Below are positions 42,508 through 50,805 of a stretch of DNA of 64,000 nt, piece by piece. Source of the stretch: Achromobacter anxifer. GTDB taxonomy: Bacteria; Pseudomonadota; Gammaproteobacteria; Burkholderiales; Burkholderiaceae_B. The notes under the pieces are model-generated. The model saw only the letters and a program-made list of their open reading frames with translations, had not been told where the DNA came from and made no database searches. The stretch's first letter is position 1. Each line of letters starts with the position of its first letter. The position numbers and the translations under genes are program-made. The stretch covers positions 620,001 through 684,000 of the forward strand of contig NZ_CAHLAR010000002.1 in NCBI RefSeq assembly GCF_903652925.1, read 5' to 3'.

Positions 42508-43806
42508 GTGGCAGAACAACCCAGCATCACCATCACTCCGGAACGCGCCCTGATCGACGTGGCGCGCGAGATCCGCATCAGCGGCTTTCCGGCCTATGCC
42601 TTCATCACCGTCTCGGCCAGCATGACCATGTGCGGCGCGCCGTGGCGCTCGCAGGCGGTATTCGTGGCGGGCCATGACGGCAGCCTGGACCTGGCGCGCG
42701 ATTGCCCCGTGTCCGGCAGCTACGCCGAACCCTCGGCCATGGGTATCGTCTGGTCCATGGCCTGCGAGGACATCGCCAGCGTGGTGTTCCCGCCGGACCG
42801 GACCGAGCCGCTCTCCATCCGCATCGAAGCCAGCGACGGCCGCCAGACCGCCAGCGCGACCCTGGTGCAGGAATTCCAGGCCGAAGGCGTGACGCACCGC
42901 GCCGTGCGCGAGCAGGTCGGGGGCATGACCTTGTCGGGCGAACTCTACACGCCCGCCGGTCCTGGCCCGCACCCGCTGGTGATCTACATGAACGGATCGT
43001 CCGGCGGCGTCAACGCGCCGCGCGCGGCGCTCTTCGCTTCCCGCGGCTACCAGTGCCTGGCGCTGGCCATCTTCAACTATGACGGCCGCCCCAAGTACCT
43101 GAATGACATGCCGCTGGAGTACTTCGAGCATGCCTTGCGCTGGGCCCGCGCCGAGCTGAAGCCGCGCGACGGTTTCGTGGCCTTGTCCGGCATCAGCCGC
43201 GGCGGCGAAACCTCGCTGCTGGTGGCCTCGCACTATCCCGAGCTGGTCAGCGCGGTGGTCGCCTACGTGCCTTCGCCCGTCATGCACGGCGTCGTCAGCG
43301 CCGGCGCACCCGGCACCGGGCGCGACGCCCAGGTCTGGACCAAGGCCGGCGAACCGCTGCCGCATCTGTGGCAGGACAATGCCAGCGCCAACTGGGACGC
43401 CGCCTACGCATCCCAGCCGCCTTACCGCCAGACGCACGCCTTCCTCAGCGCCACGCGCGACAGCGCCGCGTTCGAGCGCGCCCGCATCCCGGTCGAGAAT
43501 TATCCCGGCCCGGTCATGCTGGTCAGCGCCTCCGACGACGGGTTCTGGCCCAGCACTGCCTATTCGGAAATTGTGATGCGCCGGCGCCAGGAGCACGGCC
43601 TGCCGACCTTCCATCACGTCTGCATGGGGGCGGGCCACCACGTGCACTATCCCTGCCTGCCGGCGACCCTGATCAGCAAGCCGCACGCGATGTCCGGCCT
43701 GCTGCTGGATGCGGGCGGCACGCCCAGCGCGAATGCGGCGGGCAATGAAGGCTCCTATCTGGCGGTGCTGGACTTTCTGGGCCGGGTGGGGCGCGCGGCC
43801 AGTTGA
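42508..43806 (+). CDS. Acyl-CoA thioesterase / BAAT family hydrolase
   Basis: A 432-residue protein. Residues about 5-115 look like the acyl-CoA thioesterase/bile acid-CoA:amino acid acyltransferase N-terminal beta domain (ITITPERALIDVAREIRISG). The rest is an alpha/beta hydrolase (BAAT_C) with nucleophile Ser230 in SGISRGGETSLL, a late aspartate in SASDDGFWPS and the histidine in GAGHHVHYP. A serine nucleophile, in place of the cysteine of BAAT itself, favours thioester or amide hydrolysis. The start is GTG at 42508 with AAGGA upstream. It is in an operon with the Bug receptor. Substrate unknown. Confidence 0.88.
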   Translation: MAEQPSITITPERALIDVAREIRISGFPAYAFITVSASMTMCGAPWRSQAVFVAGHDGSLDLARDCPVSGSYAEPSAMGIVWSMACEDIASVVFPPDRTEPLSIRIEASDGRQTASATLVQEFQAEGVTHRAVREQVGGMTLSGELYTPAGPGPHPLVIYMNGSSGGVNAPRAALFASRGYQCLALAIFNYDGRPKYLNDMPLEYFEHALRWARAELKPRDGFVALSGISRGGETSLLVASHYPELVSAVVAYVPSPVMHGVVSAGAPGTGRDAQVWTKAGEPLPHLWQDNASANWDAAYASQPPYRQTHAFLSATRDSAAFERARIPVENYPGPVMLVSASDDGFWPSTAYSEIVMRRRQEHGLPTFHHVCMGAGHHVHYPCLPATLISKPHAMSGLLLDAGGTPSANAAGNEGSYLAVLDFLGRVGRAAS

Positions 43807-43858
43807 TGAGCTGAGCCAGAGGCGACGGGTCCGGACGGCGCTCCGGCAACGCGGCTGA

Positions 43859-43924
43859 ACGGGGCTCAAGGTGGCTCAAACCGGGCTCAAACGGTGCTCG
43901 AACGGAGCTCAAAAGTGGCGCAAA
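43859..43924. repeat. Six tandem copies of an 11-bp unit
   Basis: Units begin at 43859, 43870, 43881, 43892, 43903 and 43914, each ending in a CTCAAA-like block (examples CCGGGCTCAAA and CGGAGCTCAAA). They fill the spacer between two convergent genes and run directly into a 22-bp palindrome. Confidence 0.85.
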
Positions 43925-43946
43925 CGTGGCAGGCGCGCCTGCCACG
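43925..43946. terminator. Perfect 22-bp palindrome between convergent genes
   Basis: CGTGGCAGGCG is followed at once by its exact reverse complement. It lies 6 bp from the end of the leftward Bug gene (43953) and probably acts as a shared hairpin terminator, though no U-tract follows. Confidence 0.6.
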
Positions 43947-43952
43947 CGCCCG

Positions 43953-44924
43953 TTACCCGTTGCGCAGCTTCTGTTCCGACACGAACGCAGTCCAGCGTTG
44001 CAGTTCTCCCCGTATCAGCCCCGCGAACTCGGCCGGCGTATTGGCTTGGGCGGCTTCCATGCCCAGACCGGCCAGCTTCTCGCGCACCCCGGCGTCGGCC
44101 AGGATTGCGGTCATGGCCTCGTTCCATTTGGCGATCAGGTCCGGCGGCGTGCCCGCGGGCGCGACGACGCCTTCCCATTCCTTCAAGTTGAAGGCGGGCA
44201 CGCCAGCCTCGGCCAGCGTGGGCACGCCGGGCAGGGCCTCCATGCCGCCGTCGCGCGTGACGGCCAGCGCGCGCAGCTTGCCGGACTGCGCCAGCGGCAC
44301 GGCGACCGAGGCGGTGGCGAACATGGCCTGGATATAGCCGCCCATGAGCGATTGCGCGGCTTCGGCGGGCCCCTTGAAGGGCACGTGCAGCATGTCTATG
44401 CCCGCCGCCTGGCAGAAGGCCGCGCCCAGCAGATGGGCGGGCGAACCGTTGCCGCCCGAACCGTAGCTGAGCTTGCCGGGCTGGCGCCTGGCCGCGTCGA
44501 CCAGGCCGCGGACGTCGGCGTACTCGCTGCCCGGCGCCACCAGCAGGGCGTTGTACAGCCAGACCAGGTTGGCGATCGGCGCGAAGTCGCCGTCCGTGCG
44601 GTAGGACACCTTGCCGAACAGCGCCGGCAGCACGGTGTGGGTCAGGAACATGATGCCCACCGTGTAGCCGTCCGGCGCCGAACGCGCGACCGCGTCCAGG
44701 CCTATCATGCCGGTCGCGCCGGGCCGGTTCTCCACCACCACGGCCTGGCCCCAGCGGCGCTGCAGCCTTTCGGCGATGACGCGCGCCAGCACGTCGGGCG
44801 GGCTGGCCGCAGGCAGCGGCACGATGATGCGCACCGGCTTGTCCGGATAGGCGGCGCGGGCGGTCCAGGGCAGGGTACAGGCAAGGGCGCCGGACAGGCC
44901 CTTGAGCAGCGTGCGGCGGCGCAT
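43953..44924 (-). CDS. Bug/TctC family tripartite tricarboxylate receptor
   Basis: A 323-residue periplasmic receptor with a twin-arginine-like signal (MRRRTLLKGLSGALACTLPW, cleavage after ARA). Family features are DKPVRIIVPLPAASPPDVLA, VVENRPGATGMIGLDAVARS, PDGYTVGIMFLTHTVLPALF and HVPFKGPAEAAQSLMGGYIQ. The usual GG of APGG is AS here, within the ligand loop. It is the last gene of the sulfatase-cupin-Bug operon and starts three bases after the cupin stop. It probably captures the substrate or product handled by those enzymes. Confidence 0.93.
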   Translation of the reverse strand: MRRRTLLKGLSGALACTLPWTARAAYPDKPVRIIVPLPAASPPDVLARVIAERLQRRWGQAVVVENRPGATGMIGLDAVARSAPDGYTVGIMFLTHTVLPALFGKVSYRTDGDFAPIANLVWLYNALLVAPGSEYADVRGLVDAARRQPGKLSYGSGGNGSPAHLLGAAFCQAAGIDMLHVPFKGPAEAAQSLMGGYIQAMFATASVAVPLAQSGKLRALAVTRDGGMEALPGVPTLAEAGVPAFNLKEWEGVVAPAGTPPDLIAKWNEAMTAILADAGVREKLAGLGMEAAQANTPAEFAGLIRGELQRWTAFVSEQKLRNG

Positions 44925-44927
44925 GGC

Positions 44928-45380
44928 TCAGGCCGCGGAAGAAACAGGCGGCATGAAGATCACGTCGTACTCCGGCGCCACTGCCACCACCTCGGCCGGA
45001 CTCGACATGTTGTGGATGCGCCGGTAAAGCTCCAGCAGCTTGCCGGCGGGCGCGGCCCAGAACAAGGCGGTGGCGGGCAGGCCGGAATTGTTGAAGAAGG
45101 CATGGGGCACGCCGCGAGGCATGCGCACCAGGTCGCCGGGCCCGGCCGAAGTTTTCTTGCCATCCAGCAGCAGGTCGATGCGCCCGTCCAGCACGAAGAT
45201 GTACTCGTCCTGATTGGGATGCACGTGCGGCGGCACGAAGCTCTCTTCCGGGAACGTGGCGTGCCAGGAAATGCTGTCCAGGCTGACCTGTTTGGGCACG
45301 TACACCTGGCCCAGGATGTTCCAGGAGACACCGTCCAGGCCGGCCTGGGCGCGGGTGATATCGGGGGTTTCCAGAATCAT
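44928..45380 (-). CDS. Cupin domain protein
   Basis: A 150-residue single-domain cupin. Motif 1 is PPHVHPNQDEYIFVLDGRID (near 50-69), with two histidines and a glutamate as metal ligands; motif 2 is GDLVRMPRGVPHAFFNN (near 82-98) with the fourth ligand histidine. The C-terminal 40 residues include MSSPAEVVAVAPEYDVIF. It sits between the sulfatase (10 bp) and the Bug receptor (3 bp). Cupins of this size are dioxygenases, isomerases or sensors; none can be chosen here. Confidence 0.9.
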   Translation of the reverse strand: MILETPDITRAQAGLDGVSWNILGQVYVPKQVSLDSISWHATFPEESFVPPHVHPNQDEYIFVLDGRIDLLLDGKKTSAGPGDLVRMPRGVPHAFFNNSGLPATALFWAAPAGKLLELYRRIHNMSSPAEVVAVAPEYDVIFMPPVSSAA

Positions 45381-45390
45381 GCTGCACTCC

Positions 45391-47073
45391 TCAGGATTGC
45401 GACAGCCGATCCAGCGTCGGCTTCACGAGCGGGTTGGATGATGCGAAACGGGGCTTGAAGGTTTGCCGGGCGCGCGCCAGGTCAGCTTCGTCCCAATAGC
45501 CGATCAGGATGCCGCCTTCGGAAATTCGCGGCTGGACTTCGATGGACTCGATGGTGCCGTCGGCCACCGTGGCGCGCTGGCGCGGCTGGCGGGCCCAGCG
45601 GAACAGCAGGTCCTCCATGCGCCTGCGCACCGCCTCGTGCGCGGGCGAAGCGCCCAGGTCGACGAATTCGTGAGGGTCTTCCTGCAAGTCGTAGAGCATC
45701 GGCCGGTAGCCTTCCGCCAGCACGTACTTCCAACGGTCATCGCGCACCATGCGCAGCCAGGCCTGGCGCGCCGGCGTGTCCAGCGTGATGCGCGAATCCT
45801 GGAAGGCGTAGTCGTACTCGCAGATGACATGGTCGCGCCAGTCCTGAGGCCTTTGGCCGAAGAGCAGGGGGCGCAGCGAACGGCCGTCCATGATGTGCGG
45901 CACGGGCACGCCGCCGCAGGCCTCCAGGAAAGTCGGCGCCAGGTCTATGGCTTCCACCAGGTCCGCGCAGCGCGTGCCTCGCGTCGCGTCGGCGCGCGGG
46001 TCGGGGTCGTAGACGATCAGCGGCGCGCGGATGACGGGCTCGTGGAACAGGTCCTTTTCCCCCATCCAGTGATCGCCCAGGTAATCGCCGTGATCGGAGG
46101 TGAACACGATCATGGTGTTGTCGAACAGGCCGCGCGCTTCCAGGTAGCGGAACAGCACGCCGAGCTGGTCGTCGATCTGCTTGATCAGCCCCATGTAGCC
46201 GGGCATGACCGCCTCGCGCACGCCGGGCTCGGAGAAGGTGGCGGACACGCGATGCTTCATCATGGCCGCGTACACCGGATGCGGATCCGCGCGTTCGGCT
46301 TCCGAGCGCACCACCGGCAGCGCGTCCTCCGCGCGGTACATGCCCGCATAGGGCGCAGGCGCCAGGTACGGCCAGTGCGGCTTGATGTAGGACAGGTGCA
46401 GGCACCAGGGCTGATCGCCCGCCTCGGCGATGAAGTCCATCGCCCGGCGCGTGATGTAGGGCGTTTCCGAGTGCTCGTCGGGCACGCGCGCCGGCAGGTT
46501 GGAGTACTTCAGGAACCAGCCCGAGCGCACCGTGCCATCCGTGTCGACCGCGGAGTTTGCCCAGCTTTCCCAGGGGTTGTCGCCGCCGTAGCCCTGCGCG
46601 CGCAGATAGTCGTTGTAGCGTGGGTCCGGGTCATGGCCTGAATACGGGTGGATGCCGTCGTCGCGCTCGTAGGCGTCGAAGCCGCATTCGGCGATGCGGC
46701 GGCCGATGACGGAGGCCGGGTCTATGCCCAGCCGCGACATGCCGGCCATGTCGGCGCGCATGTGGGTCTTGCCCACCAGCACCGAACGCACGCCCAGCGG
46801 CCGCAGATGGTCGCCTATGGTCATCTCGCCGGCCTTCAGCGGCACGAAGTTCCAGCTGGCGCCGTGCGCATGCACATAGCGTCCGGTGTAGTAGCTCATG
46901 CGCGAAGGACCGCACACCGGCGACTGCACGAAGGCCCGGTCGAAGATCACGCCGCGCGCGGCCAGCGCGTCCAGGTTCGGCGTCTTCAAGGTGGGATGGC
47001 CAAAACAGGAAAGATGGTCGTAGCGCAGCTGGTCGCACATGATGAAGAGAATGTTCTTCACGCCTCGGGTCAT
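45391..47073 (-). CDS. Sulfatase family hydrolase (arylsulfatase/phosphonate monoester hydrolase type)
   Basis: A 560-residue alkaline-phosphatase-superfamily enzyme. NILFIMCDQLRYDHLSCFGH at 7-26 supplies the first metal aspartate, and PVCGPSRMSYYTGRY carries Cys54 of the C-x-P-S-R motif, the site converted to formylglycine. TSDHGDYLGDHWMGEKDLFH holds the other metal ligands and a lysine. No signal peptide is seen, unlike many arylsulfatases, which favours a cytoplasmic choline-sulfatase- or phosphonate-monoesterase-like enzyme. AGGAG precedes the ATG at 47073. It heads an operon with a cupin and a Bug receptor and is divergent from a LysR gene. No maturation enzyme is visible in the window. 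Confidence 0.92.
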   Translation of the reverse strand: MTRGVKNILFIMCDQLRYDHLSCFGHPTLKTPNLDALAARGVIFDRAFVQSPVCGPSRMSYYTGRYVHAHGASWNFVPLKAGEMTIGDHLRPLGVRSVLVGKTHMRADMAGMSRLGIDPASVIGRRIAECGFDAYERDDGIHPYSGHDPDPRYNDYLRAQGYGGDNPWESWANSAVDTDGTVRSGWFLKYSNLPARVPDEHSETPYITRRAMDFIAEAGDQPWCLHLSYIKPHWPYLAPAPYAGMYRAEDALPVVRSEAERADPHPVYAAMMKHRVSATFSEPGVREAVMPGYMGLIKQIDDQLGVLFRYLEARGLFDNTMIVFTSDHGDYLGDHWMGEKDLFHEPVIRAPLIVYDPDPRADATRGTRCADLVEAIDLAPTFLEACGGVPVPHIMDGRSLRPLLFGQRPQDWRDHVICEYDYAFQDSRITLDTPARQAWLRMVRDDRWKYVLAEGYRPMLYDLQEDPHEFVDLGASPAHEAVRRRMEDLLFRWARQPRQRATVADGTIESIEVQPRISEGGILIGYWDEADLARARQTFKPRFASSNPLVKPTLDRLSQS

Positions 47074-47152
47074 GCTAGGCTCCTGTCTCCGATGGGGCAT
47101 GCAGGAATTCTATCGACGGCCTGCGCGCGCATCCCTTGAATTGTTTTGATGT

Positions 47153-47171
47153 CGATTACCCCTGGTAATCG
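47153..47171. promoter_or_regulatory. LysR-type operator, perfect inverted repeat
   Basis: CGATTACC-CCT-GGTAATCG has eight-base perfect arms and contains ATTAC-N5-GTAAT, the classic T-N11-A box. It lies 14 bp before the LysR gene start (47186), overlapping the zone before its ribosome-binding site, and about 80 bp from the sulfatase start. It is a likely autoregulatory and activation site. Confidence 0.65.
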
Positions 47172-47185
47172 GCCGGAGAGGCGGC

Positions 47186-48091
47186 TTGCGACTCCAGCAT
47201 CTGAACCTGTTGCTCACCCTGGCCCGCACCGGCAGCATGCGCGCTGCCGCGCAGGTCCTGAACGTGTCGCAACCGGCGCTGACCAAGTCGCTGCGCCAAC
47301 TGGAGGAAGAGGTCGGCGCCGAACTCGTGGTGCGCACGCCCAAGGGCGTGCGGCTGGCTCAGGCCGGAGAGATCCTCGCGGCGCGCGCCGCCGTCGTCAT
47401 GCGCGAGATCGAAAAAGCCCACGAAGACCTGGCCTGGCATCTGCGCGGCGCCGAAGCCCAGGTGACCTTGGGCGTATCGCCGGCCGCTGCCATTCTGCTG
47501 GCGCCGGGCGCGGTGGCGCGCTATGGCGCGCGCTGGCCCCAGGTGCGGCTGCGCGTGCGCGACACGCTGTATCCGCAGGCGCTGGAGCGCATCCGCTCGG
47601 GCGAGCTGGACATGGCGCTGGGGCCGCTGCCCGAGGCGGGCGGCGGGGGCGACCTGGCCGTGCAGCCGCTGTTCGAAAGCCAATCGGTCATCGTCGCGCG
47701 CGCCTCGCATCCGCTGGCCCGCGCGCGGCGGCTGAGCGAACTGGCCGAGGCTGCCTGGGTCCTGACGGGGCCGGCGCAAGGGCCGGGCGATCCCAGGGCG
47801 CTGTATGCCGACGAGGCGCAGGCGCGCGCGCTGCACCTGCAGCTCGAATGCGAGTCCTTCTCCACGCTGCTGGCGCTGATGCCGCAGCTGGACCTGATCG
47901 GCATCATGCCCCAGGGGTTCCTGGACCGTTACGGCCCGGCGCTGGGACTGGTGCGGCTGGACATCGCCGATCCCCTGCCCAGGACCGTCATCTACGTGAC
48001 GCATCGCGCCGATGCTCCACTCACCGTGCCCGCGCGCCGCCTGCTGGACGCGTTGCTGGGCGAGGCCGCGCAGCTGGCCAGAGGCGCCTGA
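47186..48091 (+). CDS. LysR family transcriptional regulator
   Basis: A 301-residue regulator. The N-terminal domain reads RLQHLNLLLTLARTGSMRAA, then AQVLNVSQPALTKSLRQLEE, typical of LysR. The effector domain has ALERIRSGELDMALGPLPEA and FSTLLALMPQLDLIGIMPQ. The best start is TTG at 47186, with GGAGAG five bases upstream; no ATG fits. It is divergent from the sulfatase-cupin-Bug operon and probably activates it through the box at 47153-47171. Confidence 0.92.
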   Translation: MRLQHLNLLLTLARTGSMRAAAQVLNVSQPALTKSLRQLEEEVGAELVVRTPKGVRLAQAGEILAARAAVVMREIEKAHEDLAWHLRGAEAQVTLGVSPAAAILLAPGAVARYGARWPQVRLRVRDTLYPQALERIRSGELDMALGPLPEAGGGGDLAVQPLFESQSVIVARASHPLARARRLSELAEAAWVLTGPAQGPGDPRALYADEAQARALHLQLECESFSTLLALMPQLDLIGIMPQGFLDRYGPALGLVRLDIADPLPRTVIYVTHRADAPLTVPARRLLDALLGEAAQLARGA

Positions 48092-48148
48092 AAAGCGCGG
48101 CGTTCCGCTGGCTTGCGGGGCGTTGCCGGGCCGTCCGCAAGGGGAGTA

Positions 48149-49156
48149 TCAGGCTTGACGCGGGTCGTTTGCTTGCGGCACGCCCGGCACGCCGCGGCGG
48201 ATGTTGCGCGAGAACTGGGCCGCATCCAGGGTGGCGCGGGCGCGTTGCGTGTAGTCGCCTGCCTGGCGGTAGGCCTCGGGGCTGCCCGCGCCTTCCAGCG
48301 CGCCCAGGCGGTACAGGTATTCCGGCAGGTAGCCCGAGAGCAGCAGGCGGTAGTCCATGGGCAGACCGGGCACGATCTGGTCCGCCAGCCGGTACACCAG
48401 GGTGGTGCAATTGGCCGTCAGCGTGTTGTAGAAGCGCGGCTTGTCCACCAGCCGGGTGGCGGTCCGCACATACGACAGGAACAGCTTGCGGGCCGCGCCC
48501 TCGGGCATGTGCACGCGGTACAGATAGCCTTCCTCGCCGCGCACATTGGTCCGCACGCGCAGGCTGTCTTCCTCGGTCGAGGCCAGCACCGCCAGCTCGT
48601 ACTGGCGGAAGAAGCCGCCGATCTCCGAGAACACGTCGTGCAGCTTGCGGCGGATCTCCACCGAGAACACCACGTACTGGCCGTCGTCGAAGCCGAATGA
48701 CACCATGGCATGGGCGACGGCGGGCCGGCCCCAATACGACAGCGCCAGATCCACGGACACCAGGCGCGACAGGTCGTAGCGGCGCGTTTCCCAGCGTTCG
48801 TCGTAGTCGGTCGGCGAGCGCCAGTCGAAGTCGCGCACATTGCGCAGGGTGACGATGTCGCCCTCGACCGAGCCCTGGGTCTGGCGCGCCACTTCCGGCA
48901 TCCACTGGCGGGCATTCGAGGGGCGCACGCCCAGGCGCCACCACGCCAGCAGGGCCAGCAGCGCGGCGCCGAACAGCCAGGCTGGCAGGGCATGGCCGAA
49001 TGCCGGCCCCGCCAGCGCGGCGGCGGCCAGCGCCAGCCAGGCAACAGGCAAGGCGGCGCGCGCGCGGCCGCTGCAGGGAGACTGGAACCAGAGCGCCGCC
49101 GCGCCCCAGGCGGCGAAGGCCAGCGTGGCCAGCCCGATCGCGATCTGCAGGATCAT
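48149..49156 (-). CDS. DUF4105-like membrane protein with a papain-like His/Cys pair
   Basis: A 335-residue protein. Residues 1-75 hold two or three helices (ATLAFAAWGAAALWF and AWLFGAALLALLAWW); the rest is probably periplasmic. It has RNVRDFDWRSPTDYDERWET near 105, AVAHAMVSFGFDDGQYVVFS near 145 and FYNTLTANCTTLVYRLADQI near 245. The AHAMVSF histidine followed later by the NCTT cysteine gives the His-then-Cys order of circularly permuted papain-like proteins and matches the DUF4105/Lnb N-terminal domain. Function unknown; protease, amidase or acyltransferase activity is possible. It follows the HdeD-like gene after 43 bp. Confidence 0.8.
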   Translation of the reverse strand: MILQIAIGLATLAFAAWGAAALWFQSPCSGRARAALPVAWLALAAAALAGPAFGHALPAWLFGAALLALLAWWRLGVRPSNARQWMPEVARQTQGSVEGDIVTLRNVRDFDWRSPTDYDERWETRRYDLSRLVSVDLALSYWGRPAVAHAMVSFGFDDGQYVVFSVEIRRKLHDVFSEIGGFFRQYELAVLASTEEDSLRVRTNVRGEEGYLYRVHMPEGAARKLFLSYVRTATRLVDKPRFYNTLTANCTTLVYRLADQIVPGLPMDYRLLLSGYLPEYLYRLGALEGAGSPEAYRQAGDYTQRARATLDAAQFSRNIRRGVPGVPQANDPRQA

Positions 49157-49199
49157 GATGCTTGTGCGCCCGAGGCCGCGTGGCGTCCGCGGATGGCCC

Positions 49200-50597
49200 T
49201 CATTGGGCTCCTTGCGAGGATTCGTTCTGCTGCGCGTTCATGGCCTGCGCGGTGCGGTCCTGCTTGCGCCAGCCGGCGCGCATGCGCGCGATCTGGCGCA
49301 AGGCGGCCTGCGACATCTTCCACCAGCCGAAGGGACGCGGATCCGCCAGCATGCTGAGCGCGCGCGCATAGTCCAAGGTCAGGCCCGGGGTCCAGGCCAT
49401 GGTCAGCGCGCGCTTGCGTATCTGCGACGCCACCCACAGTTCCGGCGTCAGCAGCAGGCGCAGCAGCACGCGCCAGCCCGCTGCGGGACCGTGCAGGCGG
49501 CCCACCACGCCGTCCAGCGCCGCTTCCAGCGCGCTGGACACGGAGCTGGAGCAGTTGCGGTGGGTCAGGTTGTAGGTGGTGTTCTTGCGGTACTCGTCCC
49601 AGAACGCCTGCAGCTTGGCCGCGTCGTAGTTGCGGATGCGCACCCGCATCGTGGACGGCGTCCAGGCCTTGGATTCGGTGGCGTAGTCGGGTTGGAACAC
49701 CCCTGGCACGTTGTTCTCGGCCGTGGCGCGCAGCAGCGTGCCGAACTGTTCGGGGGAATGGTCGATTTCCTGTGCCGGATACAGGCTGATGTAGACGCCT
49801 TCGGGCGATTCCAGCGCGGCGTGGCCCGTGGACACTACGCCGTTGATGTCGACCGCGGCGATGTAGCGGTCCACGACGGGGTAGTTGCGTGTCTCGCGCT
49901 TGGCCGAGCCCGACGGCGTCCAGACGTGGACCGTCAGCGCGCGCTCGGATTCCAGCGGCGGGCCGTCGAACACGGTTTGCGCCGGGCCATCCGCGCGCGT
50001 GGGCATGAAGTCCGGGTTGGGATTGACGTCCAGCGCCGGGTTGGAATCCAGGTCGCGCACGCGATACGCGAGCGACAGCAGGCGCAAGCCGGAGAACGCC
50101 AGGAACAGGCCCAGGCAGTAGGGCACCGTGCCGACGTAATGGGTCGGATAGGGCTGGAAGAAGAAAATGGCCAGCAGTATTTCGGCCACGCCCGAGGCGA
50201 ACACGTAGCGCCAGCGTTCATAGCGCACCACATAGGCCGCCGTGCACTGGATCAGCCCGTCCACCAGGAACATCAGGCCGAAGATCATGGACAGCACGAA
50301 GTGTCCGTGATGATGGCCGACCAGCACCAGCACGCCCGCCGCCAGCACGAAGGCGCCCTTGGCATAGCGCAGCACGCGCTGGCCGCCGACGCCCGACTTG
50401 GCGATCATCAGCGTGGCCAGGCCTTCGATGACCAGCAGCGCGGCGAAGAAATTCAACGGAAAATAGATGGCGCCGTCCAGCGCATCGAGGAACAGCGTGA
50501 TGCCCGTGACCAGGAATATGCTGCCGACGATCAGCAAGCCGCGGGCGCGCTTGCGCAGATAATCCACGCCCAGCAACAGCAATACCAGATTACCCAT
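49200..50597 (-). CDS. HdeD-like membrane domain fused to a papain-like domain
   Basis: A 465-residue protein. Residues about 15-185 contain six helices of the HdeD/DUF308 type (GLLIVGSIFLVTGITLFLDA, FVLAAGVLVLVGHHHGHFVL). The soluble C-terminal part (about 200-440) has GHAALESPEGVYISLYPAQE near 250 and TTYNLTHRNCSSSVSSALEA near 345. That His-then-Cys pair resembles permuted NlpC/P60 or LRAT-like enzymes. The tail is hydrophilic and glutamine-rich. AGGAG lies 11 bases before the start. Together with the DUF4105-like gene downstream it forms a two-gene unit of membrane-tethered putative cysteine hydrolases. Role not known. Confidence 0.82.
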   Translation of the reverse strand: MGNLVLLLLGVDYLRKRARGLLIVGSIFLVTGITLFLDALDGAIYFPLNFFAALLVIEGLATLMIAKSGVGGQRVLRYAKGAFVLAAGVLVLVGHHHGHFVLSMIFGLMFLVDGLIQCTAAYVVRYERWRYVFASGVAEILLAIFFFQPYPTHYVGTVPYCLGLFLAFSGLRLLSLAYRVRDLDSNPALDVNPNPDFMPTRADGPAQTVFDGPPLESERALTVHVWTPSGSAKRETRNYPVVDRYIAAVDINGVVSTGHAALESPEGVYISLYPAQEIDHSPEQFGTLLRATAENNVPGVFQPDYATESKAWTPSTMRVRIRNYDAAKLQAFWDEYRKNTTYNLTHRNCSSSVSSALEAALDGVVGRLHGPAAGWRVLLRLLLTPELWVASQIRKRALTMAWTPGLTLDYARALSMLADPRPFGWWKMSQAALRQIARMRAGWRKQDRTAQAMNAQQNESSQGAQ

Positions 50598-50805
50598 TGT
50601 TTTTCGTGCTCCTCTTTCGGGGCGCGGGGCTGCTCTGCGGCGGACTCCGGGCCGGGATTGCGGCTGGCTGGCGGGAAGCTGGATACAGGCACCCGCAATA
50701 GCCGTGAATATTATGGTTTGATATCCACGTTAACAAATTTCCGCCGGGTTTCAATGCGCGCGTGTCCATGCACGCCGCCGTCCGCGGCATTTTCCGGAGC
50801 ATGCC

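Noticed and set aside
41362-43869. An 835-codon minus-strand frame opposite the Bug and BAAT genes
   Set aside because: Low-complexity antisense translation of two well-supported genes.
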